The notes under the pieces: model-generated
The model's database searches: none
Seen by the model: the letters and a program-made list of their open reading frames with translations, nothing else
What the model was told of the DNA's origin: nothing
Assembly (NCBI RefSeq): GCF_000716535.1
Contig: NZ_JNWV01000036.1
Span: 186,001 to 250,000 of the forward strand
DNA length: 64,000 nucleotides
Origin: Streptomyces flaveolus
Lineage (GTDB): Bacteria; Actinomycetota; Actinomycetes; Streptomycetales; Streptomycetaceae
Direction: 5' to 3'
Position numbers and translations under genes: made by a program
Part shown: positions 53,062-62,325 of the stretch, piece by piece
Layout of the letters: every line of letters starts with the position of its first letter
Numbering within the stretch: the stretch's first letter is position 1

Positions 53062-53092
53062 GTAGATGCGCAGGTAGATGGGGGTGTAGATG
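53062..53092. repeat. Iteron-like direct repeats
   Basis: GTAGATG occurs at 53062-53068, 53074-53080 and 53086-53092, exactly 12 nt apart, beside the inverted repeat. The pattern recalls replication-initiator or ParB-type binding clusters. No replication gene is next to it. Confidence 0.55.
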
Positions 53093-53635
53093 GGATCTGC
53101 ACCCCTGCGTGGCGATATCAGGCGGCGGCTTCGGGGGAGGGGGCGGGCACGGCCTGAAGGCGGGGCTCAGCCGGGGTGGCGTGCCCGGCCGGTGACGAGG
53201 CCCCGGTGGTCCCTCCGCGGGAGGTGCGGTGAGGGCGTGTGGGGGCTGCTTGTCTCAGCCTGATCGGGGGTGTCTCTGGGGCTGCTTGAGGGGGGTGCGG
53301 CGGCGGGCCGGGAGAGGGCCTCCACGGCCTCCTGCAAAGAGGTGCCGAACGCCTCCTGCAGCTCATCGGCGCGTACCCCCAGGTGGGCCCCTTGCATGCC
53401 GCAGCCAGGCCTCTCCCGCCGCGCCCGCCGCCGCGTCGCCTTCCCGTCCGCGCCCGCCGCCGGACCCTCCGCGCCGCTCCGCGGTCGCCTGGCGAGCCCG
53501 CCCCGGTCCCGCCGTGTTCGTGTATTTCCGCCCGCGGCGGTGTGTCGTGTTCCCGGTCCGCTCGTGCACGGGCCGCCAGGCTGTGCCGGTCTGTTGGGCC
53601 CCGTACCGCGGGCTTGGGCCTGCGTGCATCTGTTC
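53093..53635. other. 540-nt Pro/Arg-rich region, unassigned
   Basis: One minus-strand frame starting at 53397 has a plausible segment (LGVRADELQEAFGTSLQEAV EALSR) ending in low-complexity Pro/Ser/Thr. It may be the tail of a lost gene. Nothing else recognised. Confidence 0.3.
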
Positions 53636-53960
53636 CGTGACCACGGAGCCGGAAGTGCCCACCAGATCCGTACCGCGCGGACTGGTGCCGGGCTCCTCCC
53701 GCATCAGAGCCCGGCTCAGGCGCCATGTCAGCCAGCCAGCCCCGACTCCCGCGCTCGCCCCCACCACGGCCGCCACACCGGTTCCGAGGCCCGTAGTGCC
53801 GAGCACGATCGCCCCGCCGAAGCCGAGCATCGAGACGAACCCGGCGATCACCGGAAGCGACAGCAGCCCGTCGAACAGCCCCTCCAGTGCACCGACGCCG
53901 TCGAAGAGCCCTTCAAGGAGACCGTCGAAGACGAGCGCGAGCACCAGCAGCACGACACCC
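53636..53960 (-). pseudogene. NfeD-like membrane protein fragment
   Basis: The minus strand encodes VVLLVLALVFDGLLEGLFDG, LPVIAGFVSMLGFGGAIVLG, then GVGAGWLTWRLSRALMRE and PRGTDLVGTSGSVV. These are two hydrophobic segments and the start of the OB-fold of an NfeD-like membrane protein. Both ends are cut. The 5' side abuts the truncated universal stress protein gene within 7 nt, so one breakpoint removed the fronts of two divergent genes. Confidence 0.55.
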
Positions 53961-53966
53961 GCGCCC

Positions 53967-54575
53967 GAGGACGCCGAAGCAGCCTTGTTGCGGGAGGCCC
54001 GACGCGCCACCGCCGTCGTAACAGGTTGCCGGGGAAGAGGACCGATCACGGGTGCACTGCTGGGCTCGGTCAGCCGTTCCCTGGCGACGCACGCTTCCTG
54101 CACGGTTGTCGTCGTACGCGGCTGCCAAAAGAACCGGCAAGCAGCCAACGGCTCCATCGTGGTCGGCGTGGACGACCCCGCAAGCAGCACTGCTGCGATC
54201 CGCTTCGCCTTCCACGAGGCCCAGGCGCGACGCTCGGCGCTGGAAGCCGTACGCGCCTGGCGCCGCCCCGTGCACAGGGCCCAGACACATCCGCTCCTCG
54301 TCGGGAGCCCCGCGCATGAACACGAGGATCAGGCTGCGGCCTCGCTCGACGGCGCTCTGCGCGATGCAGAACGCGAGCATCCCGACGTGCCGGTGCGTCG
54401 TGTCATCACCGAGGGCCCCGCCCACCAGGTACTGCTCACCCACTCGGCCACGGCCGATCTCCTCGTCCTTGGCGCCCCTCGACGGCGTGGGCCTCTCGCG
54501 CTGCCCCTCGGGCGCGTGGCACAGGCAGCACTCCAACACGCCGACTGCCCTGTCGCGGTGATACCACAAGGTTGA
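53967..54575 (+). pseudogene. Universal stress protein, 5'-truncated
   Basis: About 202 residues: the end of a first Usp domain (ATAVVTGCRGRGPITGALLG and SVSRSLATHASCTVVVVRG) and a complete second domain (GSIVVGVDDPASSTAAIRFA ... DLLVLGAPRRRG...HADCPVAVIPQG). Tandem Usp proteins are about 290 residues, so the first 85 are missing and no start codon remains at the break. Translation could only come from upstream fusion. Confidence 0.7.
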
Positions 54576-54821
54576 GGCCACGGCCTGAGGCGGCCAGGGA
54601 CACAGCAGGGAGCGTGCAGACGGCGGACCGGCGAAAAGCGGCGATCGGTGTTACGTCCGCGCGATCCGCCATGGCTGCCCTGCCTGCGGTGGGCCCGCGG
54701 TGGATCGGCCGTTAGGGTGAGGGGAAGGCGTCAGAAATGACGCGGGGTGTGCCGGGAAGTCTGGTCGGCGTCTGTCAGGGGCTGTACCGCCCGTTGCCGA
54801 CAACCGGAGGTGCACACCGAC

Positions 54822-56150
54822 ATGGCTGCCACCCCGCGTTCGCGTGCGCCCTTTCTCGGTTTTCTTCCCTGGCCCGAGCGGCAGGCTGTGGCCGACGCGT
54901 TGCGGACGGAGACGGTCGGCGGCCTGGCGCTGCTGGCCGCGGCCGTGGTGGCCCTGGTGTGGGCGAACAGCCCCTGGAGCGACGCCTATGAAACCGTGCG
55001 GGAGTTCCACTTCGGGACAGCGGCCCTGGGGCTCGACCTGAGCGTCGGGCACTGGACCGCCGACGGTCTGCTGACCATCTTCTTCCTGGTCGCGGGCATC
55101 GAGCTGAAACGCGAGCTCGTCGTGGGCCAGTTGCGCACCACCGCCACCGCAGCGCTGCCGATGGTGGCGGCCGTCTGCGGCATGGCCATCCCCGCAGCGC
55201 TGTACGCCCTGACCGTCGGCACCGGGGGCGGCAGCATGGAAGGCTGGGCGGTTCCGATGGCGACGGACATCGCCTTCGCCCTCGCGGTCCTGGCCGTGAT
55301 CTCCACCCACCTGCCGTCGGCCCTGCGGGCCTTCCTGCTGACCTTGGCCGTGGTCGACGACCTCGGCGCCATTCTCGTCATCGCCGTCTTCTTCACCTCC
55401 CACATCAACGTCTGGGCGCTGCTGGGGGCTGCGGCCGGACTGGTTTTCTTCTACCTGCTGCAGAGGTTCCGGGTAACCGGCTGGTGGTGGTACGTGCCGC
55501 TGGGTGTCGCTGTCTGGGCGCTGACGTACAACGGCGGGGTGCACGCCACGGTCACCGGCGTGGTCATGGCGCTGCTGCTACGCACCACACCCGACGAAGG
55601 GGAAGAGCACTCGCCCGCCCTGCGGACCGAGCACCTGCTGCGCCCGCTTTCCGCCGGAGTCGCCGTACTGCTGTTCGCCCTCTTCGCCGCCGGCGTCAGC
55701 GTCTCCGGCGACGCGCTGAGCCAGGTCTTCACCTCACCAGAGCCGCTCGGGGTGGTCATCGGCCTGGCCGCCGGCAAGGCTCTCGGCATCTTCCTAGGCA
55801 CTTACCTGGCGGCCCGTTTCACCCGGGCCCAGCTCAACCCGGAGCTCGCTTGGGCCGACGTCTTCGGCCTGTCGACCCTGGCAGGCATCGGCTTCACGGT
55901 CGCCCTGCTCATCGGGGAGCTCGCCTTTTCCGGCAGCGCCACCGGCGAGCATGTCAAAGCCGCTGTCCTCGTCGGCTCCCTCATCTCGGCGGCACTCGCC
56001 GCTGTACTGCTGCGCCGCCGTAACGTGATCTACCGCCACCTGTCCGAGGAGGAGAACCTCGACGCTGAGGCCGACGGCATCCCGGACACCTACCAACGCA
56101 CCACCCACACCACCACTACGGCGGAACGGCAGAACAAACAGAAGGGCTGA
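54822..56150 (+). CDS. nhaA: Na+/H+ antiporter NhaA
   Basis: 442 residues from ATG 54822; GGAGG lies 11 nt upstream, slightly long. NhaA marks: ETVGGLALLAAAVVALVWAN, GIELKRELVVGQL, PMATDIAFALAVL with one conserved Asp, VVDDLGAILVIAVFF with the two transport Asp residues, and GIGFTVALLIGELAF. Twelve hydrophobic helices and a polar His/Thr-rich tail. Exchanges cytoplasmic Na+ for protons, giving sodium and alkaline tolerance. Complete. Confidence 0.95.
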   Translation: MAATPRSRAPFLGFLPWPERQAVADALRTETVGGLALLAAAVVALVWANSPWSDAYETVREFHFGTAALGLDLSVGHWTADGLLTIFFLVAGIELKRELVVGQLRTTATAALPMVAAVCGMAIPAALYALTVGTGGGSMEGWAVPMATDIAFALAVLAVISTHLPSALRAFLLTLAVVDDLGAILVIAVFFTSHINVWALLGAAAGLVFFYLLQRFRVTGWWWYVPLGVAVWALTYNGGVHATVTGVVMALLLRTTPDEGEEHSPALRTEHLLRPLSAGVAVLLFALFAAGVSVSGDALSQVFTSPEPLGVVIGLAAGKALGIFLGTYLAARFTRAQLNPELAWADVFGLSTLAGIGFTVALLIGELAFSGSATGEHVKAAVLVGSLISAALAAVLLRRRNVIYRHLSEEENLDAEADGIPDTYQRTTHTTTTAERQNKQKG

Positions 56151-56199
56151 TGACCGCCGACACGGCCCCTGCTCGACCCACTCACGCCTACCGCCTTCG

Positions 56200-56445
56200 C
56201 CACCCCAAGCGCTTGTAGACCTCCTCAACGCCCTGCCCGCACGGGAGCGCACGGCGGTAGCGGACTTCCTCGCCCGCCTCCTCTTCCACACCCTCCCGCA
56301 CCAGCCCGTCCGCGCCATCGTCGACGTCCTGGACCAGCTCACGTCCCGGCGCGCGACCGGCTCACGCGGCCTGCAGGCCACCACCGGGCTGGACCCTAGC
56401 CCAGTGCGCCCAAGCCTTCATCGGACACCCAGACGTCCCTCGTGA
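56200..56445 (+). pseudogene. Hypothetical helical protein fragment
   Basis: QALVDLLNALPARERTAVAD and FLARLLFHTLPHQPVRAIVD with VLDQLTSRR has strong coding bias and helical pattern. The only start nearby (ATG 56150, overlapping the nhaA stop) is in another frame and stops at 56218. Probably a frameshifted small gene after nhaA. Confidence 0.35.
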
Positions 56446-56475
56446 CGCGACCGTTATCCGGAAGGGCCTATCCGG

Positions 56476-57585
56476 TCACCTCGCCCGGCGGGACGCGTCG
56501 GCGGCAGGGGCTTGACCGGCCGTCCCCTCCCTGCCCCCTGGTGCTTGCGGCGTCTGACGGCCGGAGGTGAAGGGATATGTGTCGGCGTCGGCTTCGGCCG
56601 CGTCGGCAAGTGCCTCGGCAGCGGCCTCCGCCGCCTTCGCCGCATCGTCGGCCGCCTGGGTGGCCGCCCTGTCCTCCGCGGACGTCTCCCGGATGGCCGG
56701 CGACCGGGGCAGCACCTTGTTGAAGGCGCGGGATACCCCTTGGAGCGCGGAGGTGACCTCGCTGGGGATCACCCAGAAGGTGCTGCCCGCGCCCTGGGCG
56801 AGCTGGGGCAGCATCTGCATGTACTGGTAGGCGAGGAGCTTGGGGTCGGGGTCGTTGCGGTGCACGGCCTGCAACACCTCGTCGACGGCTCGGGACTGCC
56901 CCTCGGCCTTGAGGATCTCGGCGGTGCGGTTGCCTTCCGCCCTGAGCACTGCCGCCTGCTTGTCCCCTTCGGCGGTAAGGATCTGCGACTGGCGCTGCCC
57001 TTCCGCCCCCAGGATCGCCGCCCGCTTGTCGCGCTCGGCGCGCATCTGCTTCTCCATGGCGTCCTTGATGGACTGCGGAGGGTCGATGGCCTTGATCTCC
57101 ACACGGTTGACCCTCAGCCCCCACTTGCCGGTGGCCTCGTCGAGCACACCACGGAGCTGGTTGTTGATGGTGTCACGGGAGGTAAGGGTCTTCTCCAGGT
57201 CCATCGAGCCCACGACGTTGCGCAGGGTGGTTACGGTGAGCTGTTCGACGCCCTGCAGGAAGTCGGCGATCTCGTAGGCGGCCGCCCGTGGATCGGTGAC
57301 CTGGAAGTACAGCACGGTGTCGATCTCGACAACCAGGTTGTCCTCGGTGATGACCGGCTGCGGCCGGAACGAGACCACCTGTTCCCTCAGGTCGATCACC
57401 GGATAGACGCGGTCGACATAGGGGATGACAAGGTTGAGGCCCGGCCTCAGGGTGCGCCGGTAGCGACCGAGGCGTTCGACGTTGCGGGCCCGCGCCTGCG
57501 GCACAATGCGTACCGCCCGCACCACGGTGAACACCGCGAGCGCCGCGAGGATCAGACCGGCTATCACCAGTCCCGTCACGTCCAT
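56476..57585 (-). CDS. SPFH/band 7 (stomatin-like) membrane protein
   Basis: 369 residues from ATG 57585. One N-terminal membrane anchor (about 5-27), then the band-7 domain: PQARARNVERLGRYRRTLRP, GLNLVIPYVDRVYPVIDLRE, TEDNLVVEIDTVLYFQVTDP and the long helical stretch KDAMEKQMRAERDKRAAILG. The C-terminal half has an Ala/Glu-rich coiled coil and an acidic, disordered tail. Stomatin-like proteins scaffold membrane microdomains. Its partner NfeD gene lies 3 nt upstream in the same operon, as usual. Confidence 0.93.
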   Translation of the reverse strand: MDVTGLVIAGLILAALAVFTVVRAVRIVPQARARNVERLGRYRRTLRPGLNLVIPYVDRVYPVIDLREQVVSFRPQPVITEDNLVVEIDTVLYFQVTDPRAAAYEIADFLQGVEQLTVTTLRNVVGSMDLEKTLTSRDTINNQLRGVLDEATGKWGLRVNRVEIKAIDPPQSIKDAMEKQMRAERDKRAAILGAEGQRQSQILTAEGDKQAAVLRAEGNRTAEILKAEGQSRAVDEVLQAVHRNDPDPKLLAYQYMQMLPQLAQGAGSTFWVIPSEVTSALQGVSRAFNKVLPRSPAIRETSAEDRAATQAADDAAKAAEAAAEALADAAEADADTYPFTSGRQTPQAPGGREGTAGQAPAADASRRAR

Positions 57586-57588
57586 GAC

Positions 57589-57861
57589 TCACTCCCGGGG
57601 GTAGACGACGGCGGTGGCGCCATCGATCTGCATGACGTCGACGGTCGCTCCCTGCGGTATCACCAGGGTCTCGTCGTAGGAGCGGGCCGTCCACTCCTCG
57701 CCACCGATGCGGACCCTGCCGCCCAGGCCCGTCACTTCCGACACGACACGGGCGGAGCGGCCCACCAGCGCATCCGTGCCGAATCGCTCGGTCTGCGGAT
57801 GGCCCTCGGCCTCGCCACTGGTTCCGGTCTCGGGGTGGGCGATGTGCTCGCCAAGTGACGT
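57589..57861 (-). pseudogene. NfeD, C-terminal OB-fold only
   Basis: The frame preserves the NfeD soluble domain: FGTDALVGRSARVVSEVTGL, RVRIGGEEWTARSYDETLVI and GATVDVMQIDGATAVVYPRE. The N-terminal membrane helices are missing. Upstream of about 57861 the frame continues as Arg/Gly-rich noise to a nominal start at 57942. NfeD anchors SPFH proteins in the membrane, so the pair is probably impaired, although the OB domain could still be made. Confidence 0.7.
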
Positions 57862-58566
57862 TCGGCCGGACCTGTGCCGGCCACCCCGACCGCGCCCCGC
57901 CCCCACCACCCGACGCCCCCGCCGGCGCACCGGGCGAGGCAACCCCTGGAGGAGCAGCCGGAGGAACCGGCCGGGCCGCAGCCACCGGGGGAACAGCCGG
58001 AGCCGTCACCGGGGGAGCGGCGACCGGCGCCGCGCCCGCGCCGCGCGACACCACGCCCACCTGCCCCGGCCCGCGCCCACCGTCCCGCTGAGGCTCCCCG
58101 CCCCGCCCGCCCGCCGTCTCCTGCGACGCGGCCGCCTTCCGCGAGACGCCCGCTCTCAGGCTCCTTCCAGGTCGAGAGGCTTCCCCACCCAGCCGGCGCC
58201 GGGCGTCGGGCCGGGGGCGACCATCGTCCCGGATCGAGGCGTTGCTGTGCTCGCAGGAGGCCTGCGTGGAGGACGTCCTCTGCGATCTGTCGGACGTGCT
58301 GGGCTCTGACCGGCGGCGGCGACGCCGCCCGCACCGCAGAGCTGGGGCAGACGCCCGACCGGCGGGTCTGGTCTCCGAGACGAGTAGGTCACGGGGGTCT
58401 TCGGACCGGCGGGGGCGGCCTGTTACAGCTTGGTCATGTGTTGGGCGTAGGCCCATGACGCGCGGGAGCCAGGCTCATCGCCGACGTGTCGCCGTCCGCG
58501 CGCCGTCGGCTCTTCTCCGCACGCTCGAAAGGAACAGCATTGTTCGCTCTCGTTTTCGGAGGTCAC
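57862..58566. other. 700-nt Pro/Ala-rich region, no recognised gene
   Basis: Extremely GC-rich with long open frames on both strands caused by composition. No motif recognised. The right end has the ribosome-binding site GGAGG for the next gene. Confidence 0.4.
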
Positions 58567-59217
58567 ATGCTGTACCTCCTCCTCGTCGCCCTCGTCTCCG
58601 TGGCGGTGCTGGGGATCGTCGCGTTCGCACTCCGCGGCCGTTCCGACCGGCCGTGGACGTACGGGACCTGGGCGGCGACGACGACGGCCACGGTGTTCCT
58701 GACGTTCTGGATGAGGCCATCGGGTACGGGCGTGGTGAAATGCACGGTGAGCAGGGAACTGCTGGAACCGTTCGGCACGACCCAGGGCTGGATGAACGTC
58801 GCGCTCTTCGCGAGGGCCGCGCTGCCCCACCTGCGTGCCGTCGGCGGCAGCATCGTCAATGTGGGCTCGGTCTCGGGACTTGGCGCGGACTGGGGCCTGG
58901 CCGCCTACAACGCTGCCAAGGGCGCTGTGGTCAACCTGACCAATGCCATGGCGCTCGACCACGGCAGTGAGGGCGTACGGGTCAACGCCGTGCACCCGAG
59001 CCTCACCGTCACGGACATGGCGAGGTTCAATCTGGAGAACGAGGACGTCCTCGCACTCTTCCGCCAGCGAATCCCGATGCAGCGCGCGGCCGAGCCGGAC
59101 GAGGTCGCCGATGTCATCGCGTTCCTGGCCAGCCCTGACGCCCGCTTTGTCAACGGTGCCCACATTCCGGTCGACGGCGGACTCAGCGCTTCCAACGGCC
59201 AGCCCTGCATGTTCTGA
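58567..59217 (+). CDS. Chimeric protein: membrane segments plus C-terminal SDR half
   Basis: 216 residues from ATG 58567, GGAGG 5 nt upstream. Residues 1-50 contain two hydrophobic segments (MLYLLLVALVSVAVLGIVAF, and later ATTTATVFLTFW) of an unrelated small membrane protein. From about residue 75 the sequence is the C-terminal two thirds of a classical SDR: IVNVGSVSGLG (catalytic Ser), AAYNAAKGAVVNLTNAMALD (Tyr-xxx-Lys), VRVNAVHPS and VDGGLS. The TGxxxGxG cofactor-binding front is missing, so the enzyme should be inactive. The join near 58720 is in frame and may give a real hybrid product. Confidence 0.65.
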   Translation: MLYLLLVALVSVAVLGIVAFALRGRSDRPWTYGTWAATTTATVFLTFWMRPSGTGVVKCTVSRELLEPFGTTQGWMNVALFARAALPHLRAVGGSIVNVGSVSGLGADWGLAAYNAAKGAVVNLTNAMALDHGSEGVRVNAVHPSLTVTDMARFNLENEDVLALFRQRIPMQRAAEPDEVADVIAFLASPDARFVNGAHIPVDGGLSASNGQPCMF

Positions 59218-59225
59218 GACAGCGG

Positions 59226-59945
59226 TTCGTAAGCTTGGCGTTTAATGTTGCTGGCTTGATGTTCCTTGATCGACTCGGTGTGTTGGACGGTCTTGCCGAC
59301 GTCGTGGTGCCTGGCCCGGTGTTCGTTCTTCGAGCCGACAGGCCGTTCCGGCCCTGGCCGGGACGGTTTCGGTGCGGCCGCCGGACGGGCCGTGGTCGCG
59401 CGGACGTTGCGAAGGCCCCGCCGCACTCGGGCGGGGGTGAGTCGACGGGGCTCGGTCGGTCGTTCCCAAGGACGGCGAAGGTCCTCGGTGAGGGGTCGGG
59501 CCAGGCGGCGCTGGGTGTGGGCGGCGATGGTGAGCCAGGTCTACAGGTCGGCGGTGTCGGTGTGACGGACCTTCTGGGGCGGCCCAGCCGAGGGTCTGTT
59601 TCATGAGCCGGACTCTGTGCCTGAGGTCAAATCTGCGGAGGAAGGACTGCCACCAGCGGTCCACGTCCGCCGGTATGGCGCGGCGGTGGCCGAGCACCAC
59701 AGCCAGACCGGTTTCGGCTCGCGATCGCCCGGCAGGCGCTCGGCGACGCTGCCGGTCGGCGCAGGGAGCTGGTCGCGGCGTACCTGGGGAAGGCCACCGG
59801 CGAGGCCACGGCCGTCGGGGTTTGAAGCGGCGCCGGGGTTGCAGCGCCAGGAGCGGACCGAGGTGGTCGATGATGCGGTTCGCCCGTTCGAGGGAATCGG
59901 CGGCTCGTGGCTTCGGCCGGTGTAACTAGGCCGGTTAGCACCCTG
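59226..59945 (-). pseudogene. DDE transposase remnant (IS4/IS701-like)
   Basis: Minus-strand frames give ADVDRWWQSFLRRFDLRHRV then RLMKQTLGW, the catalytic-Glu region of this transposase type; then in other frames RGLRNVRATTARPAAAPKPS and a polar tail ending HDVGKTVQHTESIKEHQ. Upstream pieces (ERLPGDREPKPVWLWCS) belong to the same enzyme. Multiple frameshifts. Dead element directly after the SDR chimera. Confidence 0.62.
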
Positions 59946-60074
59946 CCTGGCTAGTTGTGCTGTCCCGGGACGTTGGTGACAGGCAACACGCCTTGAGCGG
60001 TCCTTGAATGGGGCGAGGGCCCCTGGGTTCGGTGTGGATTGCGACATCGACAACCGGTATCCAGGAGGCCCTCG

Positions 60075-60390
60075 TTGTCCCACCGTAATGCCCCGCTGAC
60101 GCCGACCGGCAGGCTGCGTCTGGCCCGGTGTGTCGTTGACGACGGCTGGCCGCTGCGCCGGGCCGCGGAACGCTTCCAGGTCAGCCACACCACCGCCGCC
60201 CGCTGGGCCAACCGCTACCGCCGACACGGCACCGAAGGCATGCACGACCGCTCCAGCCGCCCCCGCCGCGTCCCTCACCAGACCCCTGCCACGATCGAGC
60301 AGCAGGTCCTGCGGCTGCGACGCGAGCACCGTATCGGCCCGCTCCGGCTGGCCGCCCGCTTCGACGCCTGCCCGCGACCCCGGCGGCGCC
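60075..60390 (+). pseudogene. IS481-family transposase, N-terminal part
   Basis: TTG 60075 opens SHRNAPLTPTGRLRLARCVV, then DDGWPLRRAAERFQVSHTTA and ARWANRYRRHGTEGMHDRSS RPRR, the two HTH motifs and DRSSRP linker of IS481 transposases. The DDE domain is gone; the frame breaks into an unrelated gene tail at about 60385. Confidence 0.72.
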
Positions 60391-60795
60391 CTCGCCTTTG
60401 CCTGCCTCCTGCTCCTGGCCGACTACGAGGAAGGCGCGCAGTTCTGGCTCCAGTACGCCGCCGGCGGCGGCCAGGCCACCGGCGCCGTATGCCTGCTCCT
60501 CCTCCACCTGCACCGCGGGGAGTGGCGTGACGCGAAATTCTGGGCGGAACAGATCACCGTCCTCGAGGCGGAGCCCTACCAGTACGCGCCCGTCGCTCAC
60601 AAAGTCCTCGATACCACCTTCGGCCCCGGAGGCGTGACCGTCCACCTCGACCTGCCCGACGACGTCGCCGCCGTACCAGAGGAAGCGGTCAGAGACGCCG
60701 TCGACGACCTCGCCGTCGACACGCTCGACGGCCTGGCCATCCCACAGCCAAGCCCGGACCTGGCCCACCAACTGCAAGACTTCGTCTCCCACTGA
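60385..60795 (+). pseudogene. C-terminal fragment of a hypothetical Streptomyces protein
   Basis: About 135 residues: GGALAFACLLLLADYEEGAQ, FWLQYAAGGGQATGAVCLLL, HLHRGEWRDAKFWAEQITVL and GVTVHLDLPDDVAAVPEEAV. These resemble Sel1/TPR-like helical repeats, then a beta tail. Coding bias is perfect but the 5' end is replaced by the IS481 fragment. Function unknown. Confidence 0.5.
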
Positions 60796-61469
60796 GGTCG
60801 CAGGTCGACAACTCCCGGGCCGTCGGCGCTTTCGCACCCTCGAGGGCCCCGGAGCGCCTGTCGGGACGGCGGCCGCGCGAGCTCCCCGCAGGCGACGGAG
60901 ACAGCATGCGGGACCGCCCCTGAGGATGAGTGAGCACGGTGAACTCCACCGCGCACCCGGGCGCGGATCGTCGGCGGCTGGGTGGGGAGTGAAGTCCACT
61001 CGGAGAGTGGAGACCACGTGAGGCGGACCGGGTGCGCACCGGTCGGTGCGGGGTGCGCATCGAGGGCCTGGCCCACGCCGACGGCCTCCAGCTGGCGCAA
61101 GGTGTCGGTGACGTCTTCGTGGTCCTCGGTGAGGAACTGCTGCGCGAAGTCGATGACGGCGCGGGCGATGCCCTCCGCCGTGTCCGGTCCGGCCTGCGCC
61201 CAGGTTCGCAGCGAGGTCACGAAGACCCGCCCGAGGGCCTCCAGGGCGAAGGTGTCCGCGCACGGCTCGCCGGCCTCCGGGCCGGGCAGCGCGGTGACCG
61301 GTACGACGATGCTTTCGGCGACGTCGACGAGCAGCTCGGGCATCCGCGGTGCAACACCGGCGAACTCGTGGGCGGCGTCGATGTCGTCGGCCTGGGCGGC
61401 CCGGAGGTAGCTGAAGGCGCTGATGGCCTCGTGCGGAGTCATCGGGGTGAGCGGCGTGGTGTCGGGCAT
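60597..61469 (-). CDS. Hypothetical helical protein, C-terminus overrun
   Basis: 290 residues as read from ATG 61469 (GAGGAG 6-8 nt upstream). The first 140 look native: TPHEAISAFSYLRAAQADDI, VAESIVVPVTALPGPEAGEP and IARAVIDFAQQFLTEDHEDV. From about residue 145 the frame is Ser/Arg/Pro-rich and from about 60795 reads antisense to another gene fragment, so the true stop was probably lost. No family recognised. Confidence 0.5.
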   Translation of the reverse strand: MPDTTPLTPMTPHEAISAFSYLRAAQADDIDAAHEFAGVAPRMPELLVDVAESIVVPVTALPGPEAGEPCADTFALEALGRVFVTSLRTWAQAGPDTAEGIARAVIDFAQQFLTEDHEDVTDTLRQLEAVGVGQALDAHPAPTGAHPVRLTWSPLSEWTSLPTQPPTIRARVRGGVHRAHSSSGAVPHAVSVACGELARPPSRQALRGPRGCESADGPGVVDLRPQWETKSCSWWARSGLGCGMARPSSVSTARSSTASLTASSGTAATSSGRSRWTVTPPGPKVVSRTL

Positions 61470-61706
61470 GTCGGCTCCTCACGTACGGGCCGCCCCGCTG
61501 ATCGCGGCGGCTCAGAACCGATGCTCGGATCGCGGCCCTGTGGACAGAGTCCGGCGCCGACGGGGGAGAACTCTCCTCCCTCCGGTTGATCACGATGCGG
61601 TCACGGCGGAGAGGTTCTTCAAGGCCGGCGTCACACGAGAGCTGAAAACCGAACCTGTAGAAGGTGACCGGCGGGATAGGCCCGCCCCACCTTTCAGGAG
61701 AGCCCC

Positions 61707-62285
61707 GTGGCGAGCACCGCAGATGAGCCGGAGCGGCCCCTTGACCGGGGGGAGCAGCCCCCTCCGTGGACCCCTCCATCACCCCCTCCGCGCCCCGTCA
61801 TCACGGGCCGGACGTTTTTGCAGGTCAGTCCCGGCGGACAGGGGGGCGGCGCAGGTCCGACAACCCTCTTGCCTCACATGATCGCCCGGGCAAGTCCTAG
61901 ACGGTCTGTACGGGGTTCAGGGCGGGAGGCGGACGGTGGTGAGCCAGTCGTGCATGGCCTCACCGACGCTCTCGCCAACCCCAAGGACTACGACGCCTAC
62001 GCCGCCCGGGACCAGGTCCGCCAAGCCGAACTCGAAACAGCACTCAACCAGCAGCCCTGGGGCGCACTGCGTGCGATGCATTCGGCTCCAGCGGTGCGGC
62101 CACCGAGTGGGAGTGGGCCGCACCGCGCGCACCGTCGAGTGCGGTGGCGTCCACTCCACGGTGGACCTCACCCGCACCGCTCCGATCGAGGTCGTCCACC
62201 AGCTCGGGGCCACCGGGGAGACCCTCGGAGTCACCGGGGAGACCGGATTCGTCGCACGTTGACATGTATGCCTGCCTACATATAG
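61707..62285 (+). CDS. Hypothetical protein, possibly frameshifted at the end
   Basis: 192 residues from GTG 61707 with AGGAGAG 5 nt upstream. A Pro-rich start is followed by ITGRTFLQVSPGGQGGGAG and HGLTDALANPKDYDAYAARD with LETALNQQPWGALRAM. The last 50 residues turn His/Arg/Pro-rich, typical of an out-of-frame tail. The end overlaps the promoter of the next operon. Function unknown. Confidence 0.45.
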   Translation: MASTADEPERPLDRGEQPPPWTPPSPPPRPVITGRTFLQVSPGGQGGGAGPTTLLPHMIARASPRRSVRGSGREADGGEPVVHGLTDALANPKDYDAYAARDQVRQAELETALNQQPWGALRAMHSAPAVRPPSGSGPHRAHRRVRWRPLHGGPHPHRSDRGRPPARGHRGDPRSHRGDRIRRTLTCMPAYI

Positions 62286-62286
62286 C
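62259..62286 (+). promoter_or_regulatory. Promoter with embedded operator for the ECH/CoA-transferase operon
   Basis: TTGACA (62259-62264), 16-nt spacer, TATAGC (62281-62286). The spacer holds a dyad ATGTA (62264-62268) / TACAT (62277-62281), so a repressor would sit between the boxes. The region is AT-rich. The ECH start codon follows 40 nt later. Confidence 0.6.
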
Positions 62287-62325
62287 TTCTCGCTGAGCAT
62301 TGGCGTTGGAGAAGGTGAGCTGGGG

